Origin: Chloroflexota bacterium
GTDB taxonomy: Bacteria; Chloroflexota; Anaerolineae; VGOG01
DNA: 64,000 nucleotides
NCBI GenBank assembly: GCA_030611885.1
Contig: JAUWOY010000006.1
Coordinates: forward strand, 38,893-102,892
Direction: 5' to 3'
Positions 7,829 to 15,573 of this stretch are shown here, in pieces. The notes below the pieces were generated by a model. The model saw nothing but the letters and a program-made list of their open reading frames with translations. It was not told where the DNA came from and did no database searches. The stretch's first letter is position 1. Every line of letters starts with the position of its first letter. Made by a program: the position numbers and the translations under genes.

Positions 7829-7982
7829 GTATGCGTTCAGGGGGTAGGCCAAACGTCGGTTGAGTAACCCCGAAAGGGGCGTATCGAAACCACGTTTGGC
7901 CGCCTCCCCGTGCGATCACTTGGTTTCGATACGACCTGCGGTCTACTCAACCGGCGTAATCGCACTGAGGCTGAACGCTTAC
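7829..7982. mobile_element. 154-bp MITE, copy 1, with 8-bp target duplication
   Basis: Ends are GTATGCGTTCAG and CTGAACGCTTAC (11 of 12 matching as inverted repeats). Nested internal palindromes are GTATCGAAACCA/TGGTTTCGATAC and CGGTTGAGTA/TACTCAACCG. It is flanked by perfect direct repeats AGCCGTTG at 7821-7828 and 7983-7990. Nearly identical to 57966-58119. No transposase is encoded. Confidence 0.9.
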
Positions 7983-7991
7983 AGCCGTTGT

Positions 7992-8819
7992 TCATTGGCT
8001 CCAGCCTGGCTTACCAATAGAGGTTGGATAGAAGTAGTCTGCACCTACCCAACCCTGGTCATCGCCAACCCGCACCTGGTAGAAAACGGTGCCGCCTGAT
8101 GTTGTCTCGTCGAGGAGTATGGCATCAACGCAACCCTTGGTAGACATCCCCACGATCGCTGCGATGGAGTTGCCTTCCTGGGAGGCCACGGCAGGCTTGG
8201 CCCACAGGGCGACCTCTCCGCGCCCATCCCAGTCGCAAAGCCATCCACCCTCAACTTCACCGACCGCCGTAGGCTGCGGCAGCTCTGCCTCTATTATGCT
8301 AATAGCATTTACCAGGGTTCCCAACCCCACTATCTCTGCAAAGGCTTCTGCGTCCGGCCCCGCCGGCATCGGCACGTCGAGGGATACTGGCGTCGGTGTC
8401 ACTTTCGGAGTAGGGTTGATGATGTCGGCCAGACCAACATAAAGGAACATGAACAAAACCTGCACGCCCGACAAGATGATCATCTTGCGAGACCTCGGTT
8501 GTCCTCCGAACCACTGTATCAGCGAGCCTGTTTGCACTTTCTGTGCAACCTTGCGCGGTGGTGCGACTGGTTGGTCTCCAATCGGCTCCGCGGGCGTCGG
8601 CATCCTGCGGCTCAATATCTCGTTGGCCCGCACAAGCTCCTTCAGTGCCTCTTGGTTGGAAGCGTCCAAATCAAGCGCCTGCTCGAAGTATTCGCGAGCC
8701 TGGTCATACCAGCCCTGCTCGAGCGCCATTTGGCCGAAGGTTATGAGTTTATCTACGCCAGCATTTTCATTGCTTACCATTGCCAGAATATCCCGCACTA
8801 GCAAAAAAGCCGCTCCCAC
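7992..8819 (-). CDS. TPR / single-TM / SH3-like hypothetical protein
   Basis: 275 aa from GTG 8819. The N-terminal ~65 residues form a TPR-like pair (ALEQGWYDQAREYFEQALDL). A basic linker and a single transmembrane segment (MIILSGVQVLFMFLYVGLAD, about 112-131) follow, then a TP-rich spacer. The C-terminal region, about 120 residues, resembles a bacterial SH3 domain (GGTVFYQVRVGDDQGWVGADYFYPTS). The same N-terminal module, nearly identical in DNA around MVSNEN, starts the 1350-aa protein at 18168-22220; that match supports the upstream GTG, though ATG 8780 (MVSNENAG) is an alternative. Function unknown; it probably senses or binds at the cell envelope. The MITE at 7829-7982 lies just past its 3' end. 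Confidence 0.75.
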   Translation of the reverse strand: MGAAFLLVRDILAMVSNENAGVDKLITFGQMALEQGWYDQAREYFEQALDLDASNQEALKELVRANEILSRRMPTPAEPIGDQPVAPPRKVAQKVQTGSLIQWFGGQPRSRKMIILSGVQVLFMFLYVGLADIINPTPKVTPTPVSLDVPMPAGPDAEAFAEIVGLGTLVNAISIIEAELPQPTAVGEVEGGWLCDWDGRGEVALWAKPAVASQEGNSIAAIVGMSTKGCVDAILLDETTSGGTVFYQVRVGDDQGWVGADYFYPTSIGKPGWSQ

Positions 8820-8842
8820 TTGCCCAGGGGTGAACCACCCTC

Positions 8843-8908
8843 ATTATAACAAATTGCACTCAGGTGGTGGGCAAAAATCACGTGAATTTAGCGTGAATCT
8901 TGCGTGAA
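8843..8908 (-). promoter_or_regulatory. Possible promoter with 11-bp-spaced direct repeats
   Basis: ATTATA (8843-8848) is TATAAT on the minus strand, with no good -35. Upstream lie three CGTGAA units at 8881, 8892 and 8903, exactly 11 bp apart, the spacing used by OmpR/PhoB-type response regulators. An activator site for the TPR gene is a reasonable guess. Confidence 0.35.
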
Positions 8909-8933
8909 GATAACCCCTTTGGCACATACAAAA

Positions 8934-8967
8934 AGCCACCTGTGCGGTTGACGCAGGTGGCTTTTTT
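8934..8967. terminator. Bidirectional intrinsic terminator
   Basis: Stem AGCCACCTG...CAGGTGGCT with A-run before and T-run after. Its right arm and T-tract are nearly identical to the terminator behind the cold-shock gene (22863-22896). It probably ends the minus-strand operon 10160-9119. Confidence 0.75.
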
Positions 8968-9046
8968 ACTATCTCTTGTTGGGCCGTGACTGGCTTGGCC
9001 GTGCCCCTGGCTCTTCGAAAGCCGAGGAGCTTTTTGTTCCTCTGCC

Positions 9047-9118
9047 TTAGATCGGCAGGAGGATTACTTCCAGATCATTCAGTATTGTCTCGTCGGTGGT
9101 CAATAATCGGTGCAACCT
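9047..9118 (-). pseudogene. Short PIN-like C-terminal fragment (weak)
   Basis: Directly after the stop of the HicA-like gene, and in the same frame, the minus strand reads LHRLLTTDETILNDLEVILL before TAA. This resembles the tail of PIN-type nucleases. It is too short to be sure. Confidence 0.3.
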
Positions 9119-9430
9119 CTACAATCCTGATAGAAATCCCTTGAGATTGCCAGGAGCCCGCTCTAGCAGTGGGCTTTCCTTAAGCATCTCCATGTACCCT
9201 TCTCGTTCGTGGGTGCAATCCACTATATCCCGTAATTGCGGAGAAGTTATGTATAACTGATTGGCAATATCGTTGAACAGGCCATCGCCAATTGTTCTCT
9301 CTCTAGGCAAATGAGTGGTTGCTATGCACCGGCCCTTCTCTATGAAGCGGTACTTGGTATGTCTGCGACCTTCACGTTCTTGACACCCCAGCTTGTTGAC
9401 TATCGCTCTACGGACAACACGACGTTGCAT
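9119..9430 (-). CDS. HicA-like small protein
   Basis: 103 aa. The N-terminal part (VVRRAIVNKLGCQEREGRRH, then TKYRF) resembles the HicA double-stranded-RNA-binding-like fold: a short helix ending in LG, then a strand with a conserved His, then GDGLFNDIANQLYI like the HicA 'lrkIlkql' helix. HicA proteins are mRNA-cleaving toxins, so a toxin role is possible; the family assignment is by pattern only. It starts two bases after the stop of the preceding gene, which contains a HicB-like stretch, and belongs to a three-gene minus-strand operon (10160-9119) ending at the terminator at 8934. Confidence 0.6.
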   Translation of the reverse strand: MQRRVVRRAIVNKLGCQEREGRRHTKYRFIEKGRCIATTHLPRERTIGDGLFNDIANQLYITSPQLRDIVDCTHEREGYMEMLKESPLLERAPGNLKGFLSGL

Positions 9431-9432
9431 CG

Positions 9433-9840
9433 CTATGGCCTTTGCGGAATTATTGTATTGCGCAGCTCCTGCAAATCATAAGCGAGGTGAGGTGCCAGAC
9501 ACTCTTCCAGTTCGATCAGGTCATCGTAGTATTCAAGCAGGGCATAGCCATAGTCTTCCTTGGCTTCAGCCAGGGTAGCACCGGTGCCATATCGTAGGAA
9601 CCTATCATCGCTCACGAGGTAGTAACCCTCTTCGTAACCCACAGTCACCGGAATCGGGTCTTGTAAGGTGTAGTTGGGATCCGGCAGGGAGACGACGTCA
9701 TCAGTAAAGGGAACAGAGGGATCGTCAACAGAGGGATACATAAAGACACCACTGGCAGCATCTATATGCTTGTCCATTGGAAACAATAGCTCAACTGGAT
9801 AGCTTGGTTGTGCGCTTATCTCTACTAATTCAGGGCTCAT
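9433..9840 (-). CDS. HicB-like hypothetical protein
   Basis: 135 aa, acidic. The segment YYLVSDDRFLRYGTGATLAEAKEDYGYALLEYYDDL recalls the HicB half-RNase-H fold, in which a substrate-like strand is followed by 'G.T.eEA...' and a helix. It lacks an obvious C-terminal DNA-binding helix-turn-helix or ribbon-helix-helix. Its start overlaps the stop of the DUF3467 gene by four bases, and the HicA-like gene follows two bases later, so the three are co-translated. The order antitoxin-like then toxin-like fits a type II module, but the match is weak and activity is inferred. Confidence 0.55.
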   Translation of the reverse strand: MSPELVEISAQPSYPVELLFPMDKHIDAASGVFMYPSVDDPSVPFTDDVVSLPDPNYTLQDPIPVTVGYEEGYYLVSDDRFLRYGTGATLAEAKEDYGYALLEYYDDLIELEECLAPHLAYDLQELRNTIIPQRP

Positions 9841-10160
9841 GCTGATTCTTCCTCTTCTGATTCTTTGCTCTTGCGGTAGCTCTCTAGATTCCGCTGCATG
9901 GCATCAATAATGGCTTCCGTGCGATCTGCAGCGACGGCAATCCGAGCGACCGCCTGTGCTGGCACAGACTTCAATGCGGCCAGTTTTTCGACGTCGCCCA
10001 AAATGAATGGCGGGACCACTTCAAAGAAAGTCAGGAAAAACTCAGCTTCAGAATGCGAAACTACCACATTGGTCGCGAAGTGAGTCTTAAGGTCTTCAGG
10101 GATCTGCCATTCGAGGGGAATCGCCACCTTGTGTACGACCTCGTCTTTTTTTGCTGGCAT
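9837..10160 (-). CDS. DUF3467-family protein
   Basis: 107 aa. The pattern FATNVVVSHSEAEFFLTFFEVVPP followed by PAQAVARIAVAADRTEAIIDAMQRNLESY matches DUF3467, a small domain of unknown function found in many bacteria and archaea. ATG 10160 is preceded by AAGGAGG. It opens a three-gene operon with overlapping ends (ATGA junction at 9837-9840) together with HicB-like and HicA-like proteins. That link is unusual for this family and suggests it may act as a third partner. The last ten residues are strongly acidic (SKESEEEESA). Confidence 0.75.
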   Translation of the reverse strand: MPAKKDEVVHKVAIPLEWQIPEDLKTHFATNVVVSHSEAEFFLTFFEVVPPFILGDVEKLAALKSVPAQAVARIAVAADRTEAIIDAMQRNLESYRKSKESEEEESA

Positions 10161-10211
10161 AGCACATCTCCTCCTTGCCGCTTCACAAATCTTTGGTCGG
10201 TTTCGACTGGT

Positions 10212-10409
10212 CTATTTTACCAGGTTAAGTCGAAAAGCGCAAATCGCCTGGCTGGGCTCTCTTTCTGTAAGGATAAGAACGTCCAACACGGCTAGGCCAT
10301 AGTAGCCCAGGGCCATAGGCAGCGCTATGCAGATCACGATGCCCAAAATCCAACCTATACCTCGGCCATGCTTTGCCCTCGAACACTCAAGGCGGCTCTT
10401 CCTCCTCAA
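10212..10409 (-). CDS. Possible small membrane protein (doubtful)
   Basis: 65 aa from a TTG overlapping the end of the gene at 10387-10788. One hydrophobic span (GWILGIVICIALPMALGYYG) is flanked by basic N-terminal residues. No clear ribosome-binding site and no recognised family. The region 10161-10386 holds nothing else that I can see, so it is listed with low confidence. Confidence 0.3.
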   Translation of the reverse strand: MRRKSRLECSRAKHGRGIGWILGIVICIALPMALGYYGLAVLDVLILTEREPSQAICAFRLNLVK

Positions 10410-10788
10410 GTATCTCCCGCACCTCCTCCTTCATCCCTCTCTCCATCTCCTTACTCATCTCTGGCCACGCCACGCTAAACACCTCACCTACACTGCTGAA
10501 TGTGTAGTACCACCGCCCGTCAACCTCTGCAATGTTCAAGAGCTCAAACTTGCCAGCTTCGTGCATGGCGGTGGCTAGCAGGCTGTCGGAGAACCCAGCA
10601 GAGGCGGCTCCCACGCCGCCGGTTTGCTCTATTTCAAGCGGATTCTGCCGGGCGTGGAAGCCCGGCCAGCTATCACTCCGACAGGCTGCTAGCAGGAACT
10701 GAAAAGCCTCTTGGACTTCGGGAGGCTGGGCGTCGAGGAAGGAGGCGAGGGGTTGGAGTTTGGGGGGAAGGTTGGTGGTTGTTGTCAT
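10387..10788 (-). CDS. Hypothetical protein of a local repeat family, copy 1
   Basis: 133 aa from ATG 10788 (MTTTTNLPPKLQPLASFLDAQ). No known domain recognised. The C-terminus is highly charged (EMSKEMERGMKEEVREILEEEEPP). It shares the pattern MHEAxKxELLNxAEVDGxWxYTFSxVGE with the gene at 15574-15879 and with a decayed copy at 12387-12513. Compared with the 15574 copy it carries a 38-residue insertion (starting near ACRSDSWPGF) that corresponds exactly to a 114-bp palindromic element bounded by GCTAGCAGG repeats. Real expression is plausible because the frame is kept through the insertion. Confidence 0.6.
   Translation of the reverse strand: MTTTTNLPPKLQPLASFLDAQPPEVQEAFQFLLAACRSDSWPGFHARQNPLEIEQTGGVGAASAGFSDSLLATAMHEAGKFELLNIAEVDGRWYYTFSSVGEVFSVAWPEMSKEMERGMKEEVREILEEEEPP
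10574..10696. repeat. 114-bp palindromic element inserted in frame
   Basis: Direct repeats GCTAGCAGG at 10574-10582 and 10688-10696 bound it. Ends are inverted (GCTGTCGGAG / CTCCGACAGG region). The interior has GCAGAGGCGGCTCCCACGCC, also present in the palindrome at 48065-48117. The length, 38 codons, preserves the host frame. Confidence 0.7.
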
Positions 10789-10845
10789 TCTCTTGATCAG
10801 AGGGCACAGGAGTCGGGATTCCAGCAACCAGCATCCAGAACAAAC

Positions 10846-12354
10846 CTAAGGAGAGCCGGAGGAAGCCGCCACCCGAAAGCCGAAGTAGCTGATTCGAACG
10901 TCCGGGGCGCCCCCGTAGCGATCAACGCAGCGGGCGTCCCCCTCATAGCCGGACCACGAGCCGCCCCGCAACCCCCGCCTCTCCCCGGAATCGGGCCCTT
11001 GAGGATTTCGCTCAGGTGCTTTGCTGTAATAATCGGCGTCATACCAATCGGCCACCCACTCCCAAACGTTGCCAGCCATGTCGTAGGCTCCGTAGGGACT
11101 CTTTCCAGCCTCGTAATGCCCAACGGGCGCTGTATCAGCGTATCCATCGTCTACGCTCGAATCTTTCCAAGCAAGCTCACAGTTCACGTCACAGTAGTTC
11201 AGTTTGCTCCCGTCCGGCGCACTGTTCCCCCAGGGATACTCCCTCCCATCGGTACCCCGCGCCGCCTTCTCCCACTCTGCTTCTGTGGGAAGGCGCTTGC
11301 CCGCCCACTGGCAATAGGCGTCGGCGTCGTTCCAACTGACCTGAACGACGGGATGATCCATCTTGCCCTCGATGCTACTGCCCGGTCCCCGTGGATGACG
11401 CCAGTCGGCCCCTTCCACTTCCTCCCAATCCTCGCCTGCCCAGGCCCACCCCCATCCTGCCGTTTCAGCGTCGGTGGTGTAACCAGTGGCATCAACAAAC
11501 TGCGCGAATTGCTCGTTGGTCACCTCGTATTTGCCGATGTAGAAAGCATCGAGGTACACGGTGCGCTGGGGATGCTCATTGTCAAGGCCCTCACCCTCTG
11601 GACTGCCCATGATGAACTCCCCGGCGCGGACGAAGACCATGCCTTCTAGAGCGCCTACAACTGTTGGGGTCGCTTGCACACTGGGTGTGATGTCCATCGT
11701 CGGCGTTATCGTCCCACCCTGGGGGATTACTAACTCCTGGCCTATCTGCAACCGCTTGGGATCTGAGATGGCGTTGACCTCCTGGAGAGCCTCGACTGTA
11801 ACTCCGTACTGCTTGGCGATCCCGATCAGAGTATCTCCTTCCTGAACCACGTGGACCACTTGTGCGCTGGTCGTTGAGACGGAGGTTGATGTGACTGTAG
11901 CCGCTACCTGCCTCTGGGGAATGACGAGCTCCTGGTCTATCTGCAAACGTGCGGGGTCGGAGATAGCGTTGACTTCTTGCAGGGCTTCCATGGTAACTCC
12001 GAACTCCTTGGCGATCTCGCTCAAAGTATCTCCCTCCTGAACCACATAGATCACTGGCGTAGGGGTACTCGTAGGCGTAGGCGGGACAGGCGTCGGAGTG
12101 GGCGGTAGGGGCGTTGCTGTTGGCGGGACACGTGTTGGCGTAGGGGGTCTGGGAGTCGCGGTTGGAGGGACAGGAGTCCTGGTGGGCGGCATCGGCGTGG
12201 TAGCGGTAGCCGTCGGCGGGACAGGGGTTGGAGTCGCCTGCACAGGTTGTGATGTTGGAGTAGCTTGTGCAGGCGTTGCAATTCGCGTACAGGCTGTTGC
12301 GGCCAGGATGATCCCCAGCGCTACCAGCAAGGGCCATAGCTTGTTTCTTCTCAT
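10846..12354 (-). CDS. Lipoprotein with two LysM domains and an FGE-sulfatase domain
   Basis: 502 aa from ATG 12354, with CGGAGG upstream. Signal peptide with lipobox ([11 protein letters not shown], Cys at about 22), then a long TP-rich spacer built of near-repeats ([12 protein letters not shown] type), two LysM domains ([20 protein letters not shown] and [20 protein letters not shown]), and a C-terminal formylglycine-generating-enzyme/SUMF1-like domain ([76 protein letters not shown]). LysM points to peptidoglycan or glycan binding at the cell surface. FGE-like domains of this sort often serve as structural or ligand-binding modules, and catalytic activity is not implied. Confidence 0.9.
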   Translation of the reverse strand: MRRNKLWPLLVALGIILAATACTRIATPAQATPTSQPVQATPTPVPPTATATTPMPPTRTPVPPTATPRPPTPTRVPPTATPLPPTPTPVPPTPTSTPTPVIYVVQEGDTLSEIAKEFGVTMEALQEVNAISDPARLQIDQELVIPQRQVAATVTSTSVSTTSAQVVHVVQEGDTLIGIAKQYGVTVEALQEVNAISDPKRLQIGQELVIPQGGTITPTMDITPSVQATPTVVGALEGMVFVRAGEFIMGSPEGEGLDNEHPQRTVYLDAFYIGKYEVTNEQFAQFVDATGYTTDAETAGWGWAWAGEDWEEVEGADWRHPRGPGSSIEGKMDHPVVQVSWNDADAYCQWAGKRLPTEAEWEKAARGTDGREYPWGNSAPDGSKLNYCDVNCELAWKDSSVDDGYADTAPVGHYEAGKSPYGAYDMAGNVWEWVADWYDADYYSKAPERNPQGPDSGERRGLRGGSWSGYEGDARCVDRYGGAPDVRISYFGFRVAASSGSP

Positions 12355-12386
12355 CGCAAAACCTCCGTTTCGTGTGGCGGGCAAGC

Positions 12387-12513
12387 TTAGGAAAGGCCGC
12401 CCCCCTCGCCCACACCACTGAATGTGCAGTGCCACTGACAATCAACCTCGATCGCGTTCAAAGGCCCAAACCTGCCAGCCTTGTGCGTGGTGGTAGGGAA
12501 TCACGGTGGTCAT
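12387..12513 (-). pseudogene. Decayed copy of the 10387/15574 gene family
   Basis: The minus strand reads [20 protein letters not shown] then CTFSGVGE, close to MHEAGKFELLNIAEVDGRWY in the intact copy. The ATG at 12513 (MTTVIP...) is one base out of frame with it, and the middle is missing. It lies just upstream of the FGE lipoprotein start. Confidence 0.6.
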
Positions 12514-12649
12514 GGTCGGGCCCCTCCTTAAACATGCCCCCGGTTAATGAGCAGAGCGATAGGCCACATTGGGATCGTTAGGTGCGCCGGTCAGTTGCAG
12601 GCGTCCCTCTCGCACCAGTGGCGAGAGATACGAGTTACGCACATATCCG

Positions 12650-12734
12650 CATTTGTCACCCTGAGCGTAGCGAAGGGTCTCGTTCGCCGCAAACGAGATT
12701 CTTCGCTTCCTTTGGTCGCTCAGAATGACAAATG
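12650..12734. repeat. Palindromic intergenic repeat with long terminal arms
   Basis: CATTTGTCACCCTGAGCG (12650-12667) pairs with CGCTCAGAATGACAAATG (12717-12734), and inner arms (GTCTCGTT / AACGAGAT region) pair as well. It resembles widespread non-coding palindromes. The gap 12514-12796 holds only this and the operator-like palindromes that follow. Confidence 0.7.
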
Positions 12735-12747
12735 TTAGCGACATTGT

Positions 12748-12806
12748 CTTCTTAACATGTAAGAAGGCGCCATCTTAACATGTTAAGATCATCTTATCAT
12801 GTTAAG
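12748..12806. promoter_or_regulatory. Three CTTAACATGTTAAG-type palindromes (possible operator)
   Basis: Palindromes centred on CATG at 12757, 12780 and 12799. The middle one is perfect over 18 bp (ATCTTAACATGTTAAGAT, 12772-12789); the outer two differ by one or two bases. The third overlaps the stop of the AlbA_2 gene. Tandem dyads of this type usually bind a dimeric repressor. Confidence 0.45.
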
Positions 12807-14512
12807 TAATAGCGGCGTTTGGCTCCTGCGCCCTGAGGATGCAAGAAGCCATCAGGGACACACAACTTGCGTAGCAGACGCGAAACCCTGACCTGAGCAG
12901 AGGGTGAATTACCCAGCCCCAGGAGTTCGCGGCACTCCGCATTGTTGATGGATCCGTGCTGCTCCACGTAGGCGCGAATCAGTTCCGGCCAACGCACGGC
13001 ATCAATGCCCCGCGCTCGCGTGTACACTGCCTTGCCCAGCAGTTCGACGGCTGCTCCGCGAGCCAGGTGATAAGTTACTCCCTTCTTCTTACCCCGCCGC
13101 TCCAACCATGCCTCTGGTTGCAAAACGAGGCGCTCCAGTACATCCTGCGTGGCAGCCTCTGGCCGGTGCAGCAACGCAGCCGCCTGGTCCAGGCCAATCT
13201 CACTATGCTCGCGAAGATAGGAGAGCAGCAATAACTCATCCAGATCAAACTGTCGCCCCGCCTGTTGCCCTTTGGCGATGAAGGTGGCCAGCGCTTCGTC
13301 GTAGCCGTCATCGTAAAGCGTCAGGGTGACGGTGTGCTCATCGGCTTCGTAGACCGGCGGCCGCTTGCCATAGGCCAGCGGGGGGATGAAGATGCGCCGC
13401 CGTCCGATGCCGGCTCGCTCCACCAGGCCGATCTTCTGAAATACCTCGGCCAGCAGACGGTTGCGAGCTTTCGGCTCGTGGTGCAGGATGTTCTGGGGGG
13501 TGATGCCACCGATGAAGCCGCCCGGACTGGAGACCTCCATTTCCCGCTGTCGTTGGTGAATGTAGATGGAGCCCGGTTCCAGGTAGTCCCGGTGAATCAG
13601 AGCGTTGAGGATGGCCTCACGAAAGCTCTCTTCGGGATAGGCCGGGACCTGGACGTGGAACAGCCCCAGACGCAAGGTATGTACCGGGTTGCGCTCTGGG
13701 TGCTGGATCAGTTCCTGGGTGCGCTGGACGATATAGAGCAGCGGCGCTTTCAGGTCTTCCCGGAAGCCGATGTCCACGGGCGTCGGTTCGTACAGGTAGA
13801 TGGCCTCGTGTTGGGGCAAGACACGCGCTAACATTGTGCGCTTGCCCAGGAGCAGCAGTCCGGCTCGGGTCAGTTCACCATCGCGCACGACGCCGACAGC
13901 CTCCAATAACTCCTGGTCTGAGAGGCCCAGCAGCGGCGATTGGGGGCGCAGGCTCTCGAGGGTGTTGCGCAGACGGGCGATCTCCACCCCATCAAGGGCA
14001 TCCAGCCCCAGACCCTCTGCTGGCTGGGCGCTCCAGTCTATGGCCCCCAGAGCTACCTGCCGCCGTTGGAAGGCCTCCGGCGAGTAAGGCATGCAGTTCT
14101 TCCCCACGCGAATCTGGTAGAGGCCGGCGGTGGTGCCGTAAGGCGGGGCTGGGCCCCGGGGTACTCGCACCAGAAGCAGGTTTCCCTCTGGCAGCAGGAG
14201 TTCCTCGATCTCCACTGTGAGGTTGGGGCGGATGGCATCGTAGATAGCTCGCTGCCAGGTATCCACATCGTAGCCGGTGCAGCCGGTGATGGCCTGCCGG
14301 CGTCCGACAGCCCGGTCGCGTACGCCGAAGACGATGACCCCGCCGTCGGCGTTAGCGAAGCAGGCAGCCGTCTCGATGGCTTCGCTCATGCTGGTTTTGG
14401 CGTCCTGCCAGCGCTTGAACTCCAGCACGTCGCTTTCCAGTGCATCGGCCGGCTCCTGCTCCAGACGGTCGAGCAGAGCCAGTATCTCCTCACGCGAGGG
14501 GAGTCGTTTCAT
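12797..14512 (-). CDS. AlbA_2 / ATP-binding domain transcriptional regulator-like protein
   Basis: 571 aa. The N-terminus has the Schlafen/AlbA_2 pattern (ESDVLEFKRWQDAK, then ACFANADGGVIVFGVRDRA, residues about 25-65). The middle has an HATPase_c_4-like region (FREAILNALIHRDYLEPGSI, then SPGGFIGGIT). The C-terminus holds winged-helix-like segments (DELLLLSYLREHSEIGLDQA and AECRELLGLGNSPSAQVRVS). Such proteins are common in defence islands and near toxin-antitoxin genes and are thought to be nucleic-acid-binding regulators or effectors. ATG 14512 overlaps the stop of a 29-codon ORF (ATGA). It sits in a minus-strand island with AbiEi and a GHKL ATPase operon. Exact role unknown. Confidence 0.8.
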   Translation of the reverse strand: MKRLPSREEILALLDRLEQEPADALESDVLEFKRWQDAKTSMSEAIETAACFANADGGVIVFGVRDRAVGRRQAITGCTGYDVDTWQRAIYDAIRPNLTVEIEELLLPEGNLLLVRVPRGPAPPYGTTAGLYQIRVGKNCMPYSPEAFQRRQVALGAIDWSAQPAEGLGLDALDGVEIARLRNTLESLRPQSPLLGLSDQELLEAVGVVRDGELTRAGLLLLGKRTMLARVLPQHEAIYLYEPTPVDIGFREDLKAPLLYIVQRTQELIQHPERNPVHTLRLGLFHVQVPAYPEESFREAILNALIHRDYLEPGSIYIHQRQREMEVSSPGGFIGGITPQNILHHEPKARNRLLAEVFQKIGLVERAGIGRRRIFIPPLAYGKRPPVYEADEHTVTLTLYDDGYDEALATFIAKGQQAGRQFDLDELLLLSYLREHSEIGLDQAAALLHRPEAATQDVLERLVLQPEAWLERRGKKKGVTYHLARGAAVELLGKAVYTRARGIDAVRWPELIRAYVEQHGSINNAECRELLGLGNSPSAQVRVSRLLRKLCVPDGFLHPQGAGAKRRYYLT

Positions 14513-14598
14513 GGTTGGTTTCCCTCCACAATCACCACTTCTTCTCCGTCAGCCCATACAGTCGGTACACGTTGAAGTTTATAGGGTGTCGCCTTCAT
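14509..14598 (-). CDS. 29-codon ORF coupled to the AlbA_2 gene
   Basis: ATG 14598 to TGA 14509 encodes MKATPYKLQRVPTVWADGEE and nine more residues. The stop overlaps the AlbA_2 start (ATGA), and GTGGAGGG lies inside it as ribosome-binding site for the next gene. It may be a translational-coupling leader or the tail of a decayed gene. Confidence 0.35.
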   Translation of the reverse strand: MKATPYKLQRVPTVWADGEEVVIVEGNQP

Positions 14599-14661
14599 GA
14601 TTCGGCCCAATCCTCTTTCGCATCAAGCGTGGAAACAGCGTGGCCCACTACAACCCCGGCA

Positions 14662-14712
14662 TCAGGTCAAGAAGTCGGCCAGCAATTGTCGTAGCTCCCG
14701 CTCGCTGATCAT
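14662..14712 (-). pseudogene. Truncated AbiEii-like 5' end
   Basis: ATG 14712 overlaps the AbiEi stop (TGATG), as in true abiEi-abiEii pairs, but reads only MISERELRQLLADFLT before TGA. The expected nucleotidyltransferase body is absent from 14599-14661, so the toxin looks deleted. The similarity of 16 residues is only suggestive. Confidence 0.45.
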
Positions 14713-15533
14713 CAGTGTTCCCGCCACTCCAACAACTGACGCTCCGGAATATTGACGATCAATCGCCAGTGGGCGTCTCGCACTCCTTCACGCGGGCCGC
14801 GAGGGTCCAGGAGGGCATAGTTGCGGTCCTCGGGCGCTTCCAGACGCTGTAACAACTCCTCATGGCCCATCTCCAGCCGCTCTAGCCAAAAGCCTAGTCG
14901 CCGCATGGCCGTCCGATTACCCAGGCGCTGGCTGTATTCGACCAGACAGTCCAGATCCAGCTCATCACTGCCGAACCACAGCCCTTTGGCTGGCTCGATC
15001 ACCCCACCGCAGTATTCCGGGTGATCGAAGCCGTCGGCGATAGCCTTCTCACGTTCGGCGATCTGCACTGGCCTGTCGAGCAGTTGAACAGTGGTGTAGC
15101 CGAAGAACTTGTGCTCGCTCAGGGTGACGAAGCGATAGGTCAGGCCCTCAATGGTCACCGGTCGTTTGCGCCGGGTGGTGACAATCCATACCGGACGCGG
15201 CTGGCGTTCGCTGTAACCATAGTAGTTGAGCGCCGTGGCATAGCCCAGGTAGTAGGGTTGTACCAAGGCGGCGGCAACGAGGTACTCGTGCTCCGCCCAG
15301 TGAGCTTCGGGACCGGCTTCCAGGGGAATGAGCCGGTACTTGCCGCGCTCCAGCCGCTGCACCCAGCGCTTGGCAGCCAGGCGATAGAGCAGCCTGGCGA
15401 CGTCAGCACCATTGGCGCCAGACGTTTGACGCGCCTCTTCGATGGTGAAGATAGTCCGTCCGGCGGCCGCCAGCGCGCTCAGCAGGCGGGCTTCGCGGTC
15501 ACTCAGGCTTCTTACCAGGATGGGTTGGGACAT
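14712..15533 (-). CDS. AbiEi-type antitoxin / transcriptional regulator
   Basis: 273 aa. The N-terminal winged helix (SDREARLLSALAAAGRTIFT, then IEEARQTSG...VARLLYRLAAKRWVQRLERGKYRLIPL) and the C-terminal domain (YLGYATALNYYGYSERQP, VWIVTTRRKRPVTIEGLTYRF, REKAIADGFDHPEYCGG) match the AbiEi family, the antitoxin and autorepressor of type IV AbiE systems. The usual partner AbiEii would start at the overlapping ATG 14712, but only 16 codons remain. The protein is therefore an orphan antitoxin, perhaps retained as a regulator or anti-toxin immunity. ATG 15533; upstream GGAGAAC is a weak ribosome-binding site. Confidence 0.85.
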   Translation of the reverse strand: MSQPILVRSLSDREARLLSALAAAGRTIFTIEEARQTSGANGADVARLLYRLAAKRWVQRLERGKYRLIPLEAGPEAHWAEHEYLVAAALVQPYYLGYATALNYYGYSERQPRPVWIVTTRRKRPVTIEGLTYRFVTLSEHKFFGYTTVQLLDRPVQIAEREKAIADGFDHPEYCGGVIEPAKGLWFGSDELDLDCLVEYSQRLGNRTAMRRLGFWLERLEMGHEELLQRLEAPEDRNYALLDPRGPREGVRDAHWRLIVNIPERQLLEWREH

Positions 15534-15573
15534 GCTTTCTTGTTCTCCGTAACGCTGATTCTTGATTACCGCA

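Noticed and set aside
7860..8099. Frame inside the MITE, also present at 57997-58185
   Set aside because: Lies across nested palindromes that explain the open frame. No ribosome-binding site, and it ends in unrelated flanking DNA.
11591..12445. 284-codon frame overlapping the FGE lipoprotein on the same strand
   Set aside because: Arises from the repetitive TP-rich coding DNA in a second frame; lacks the signal peptide and domains of the true frame.
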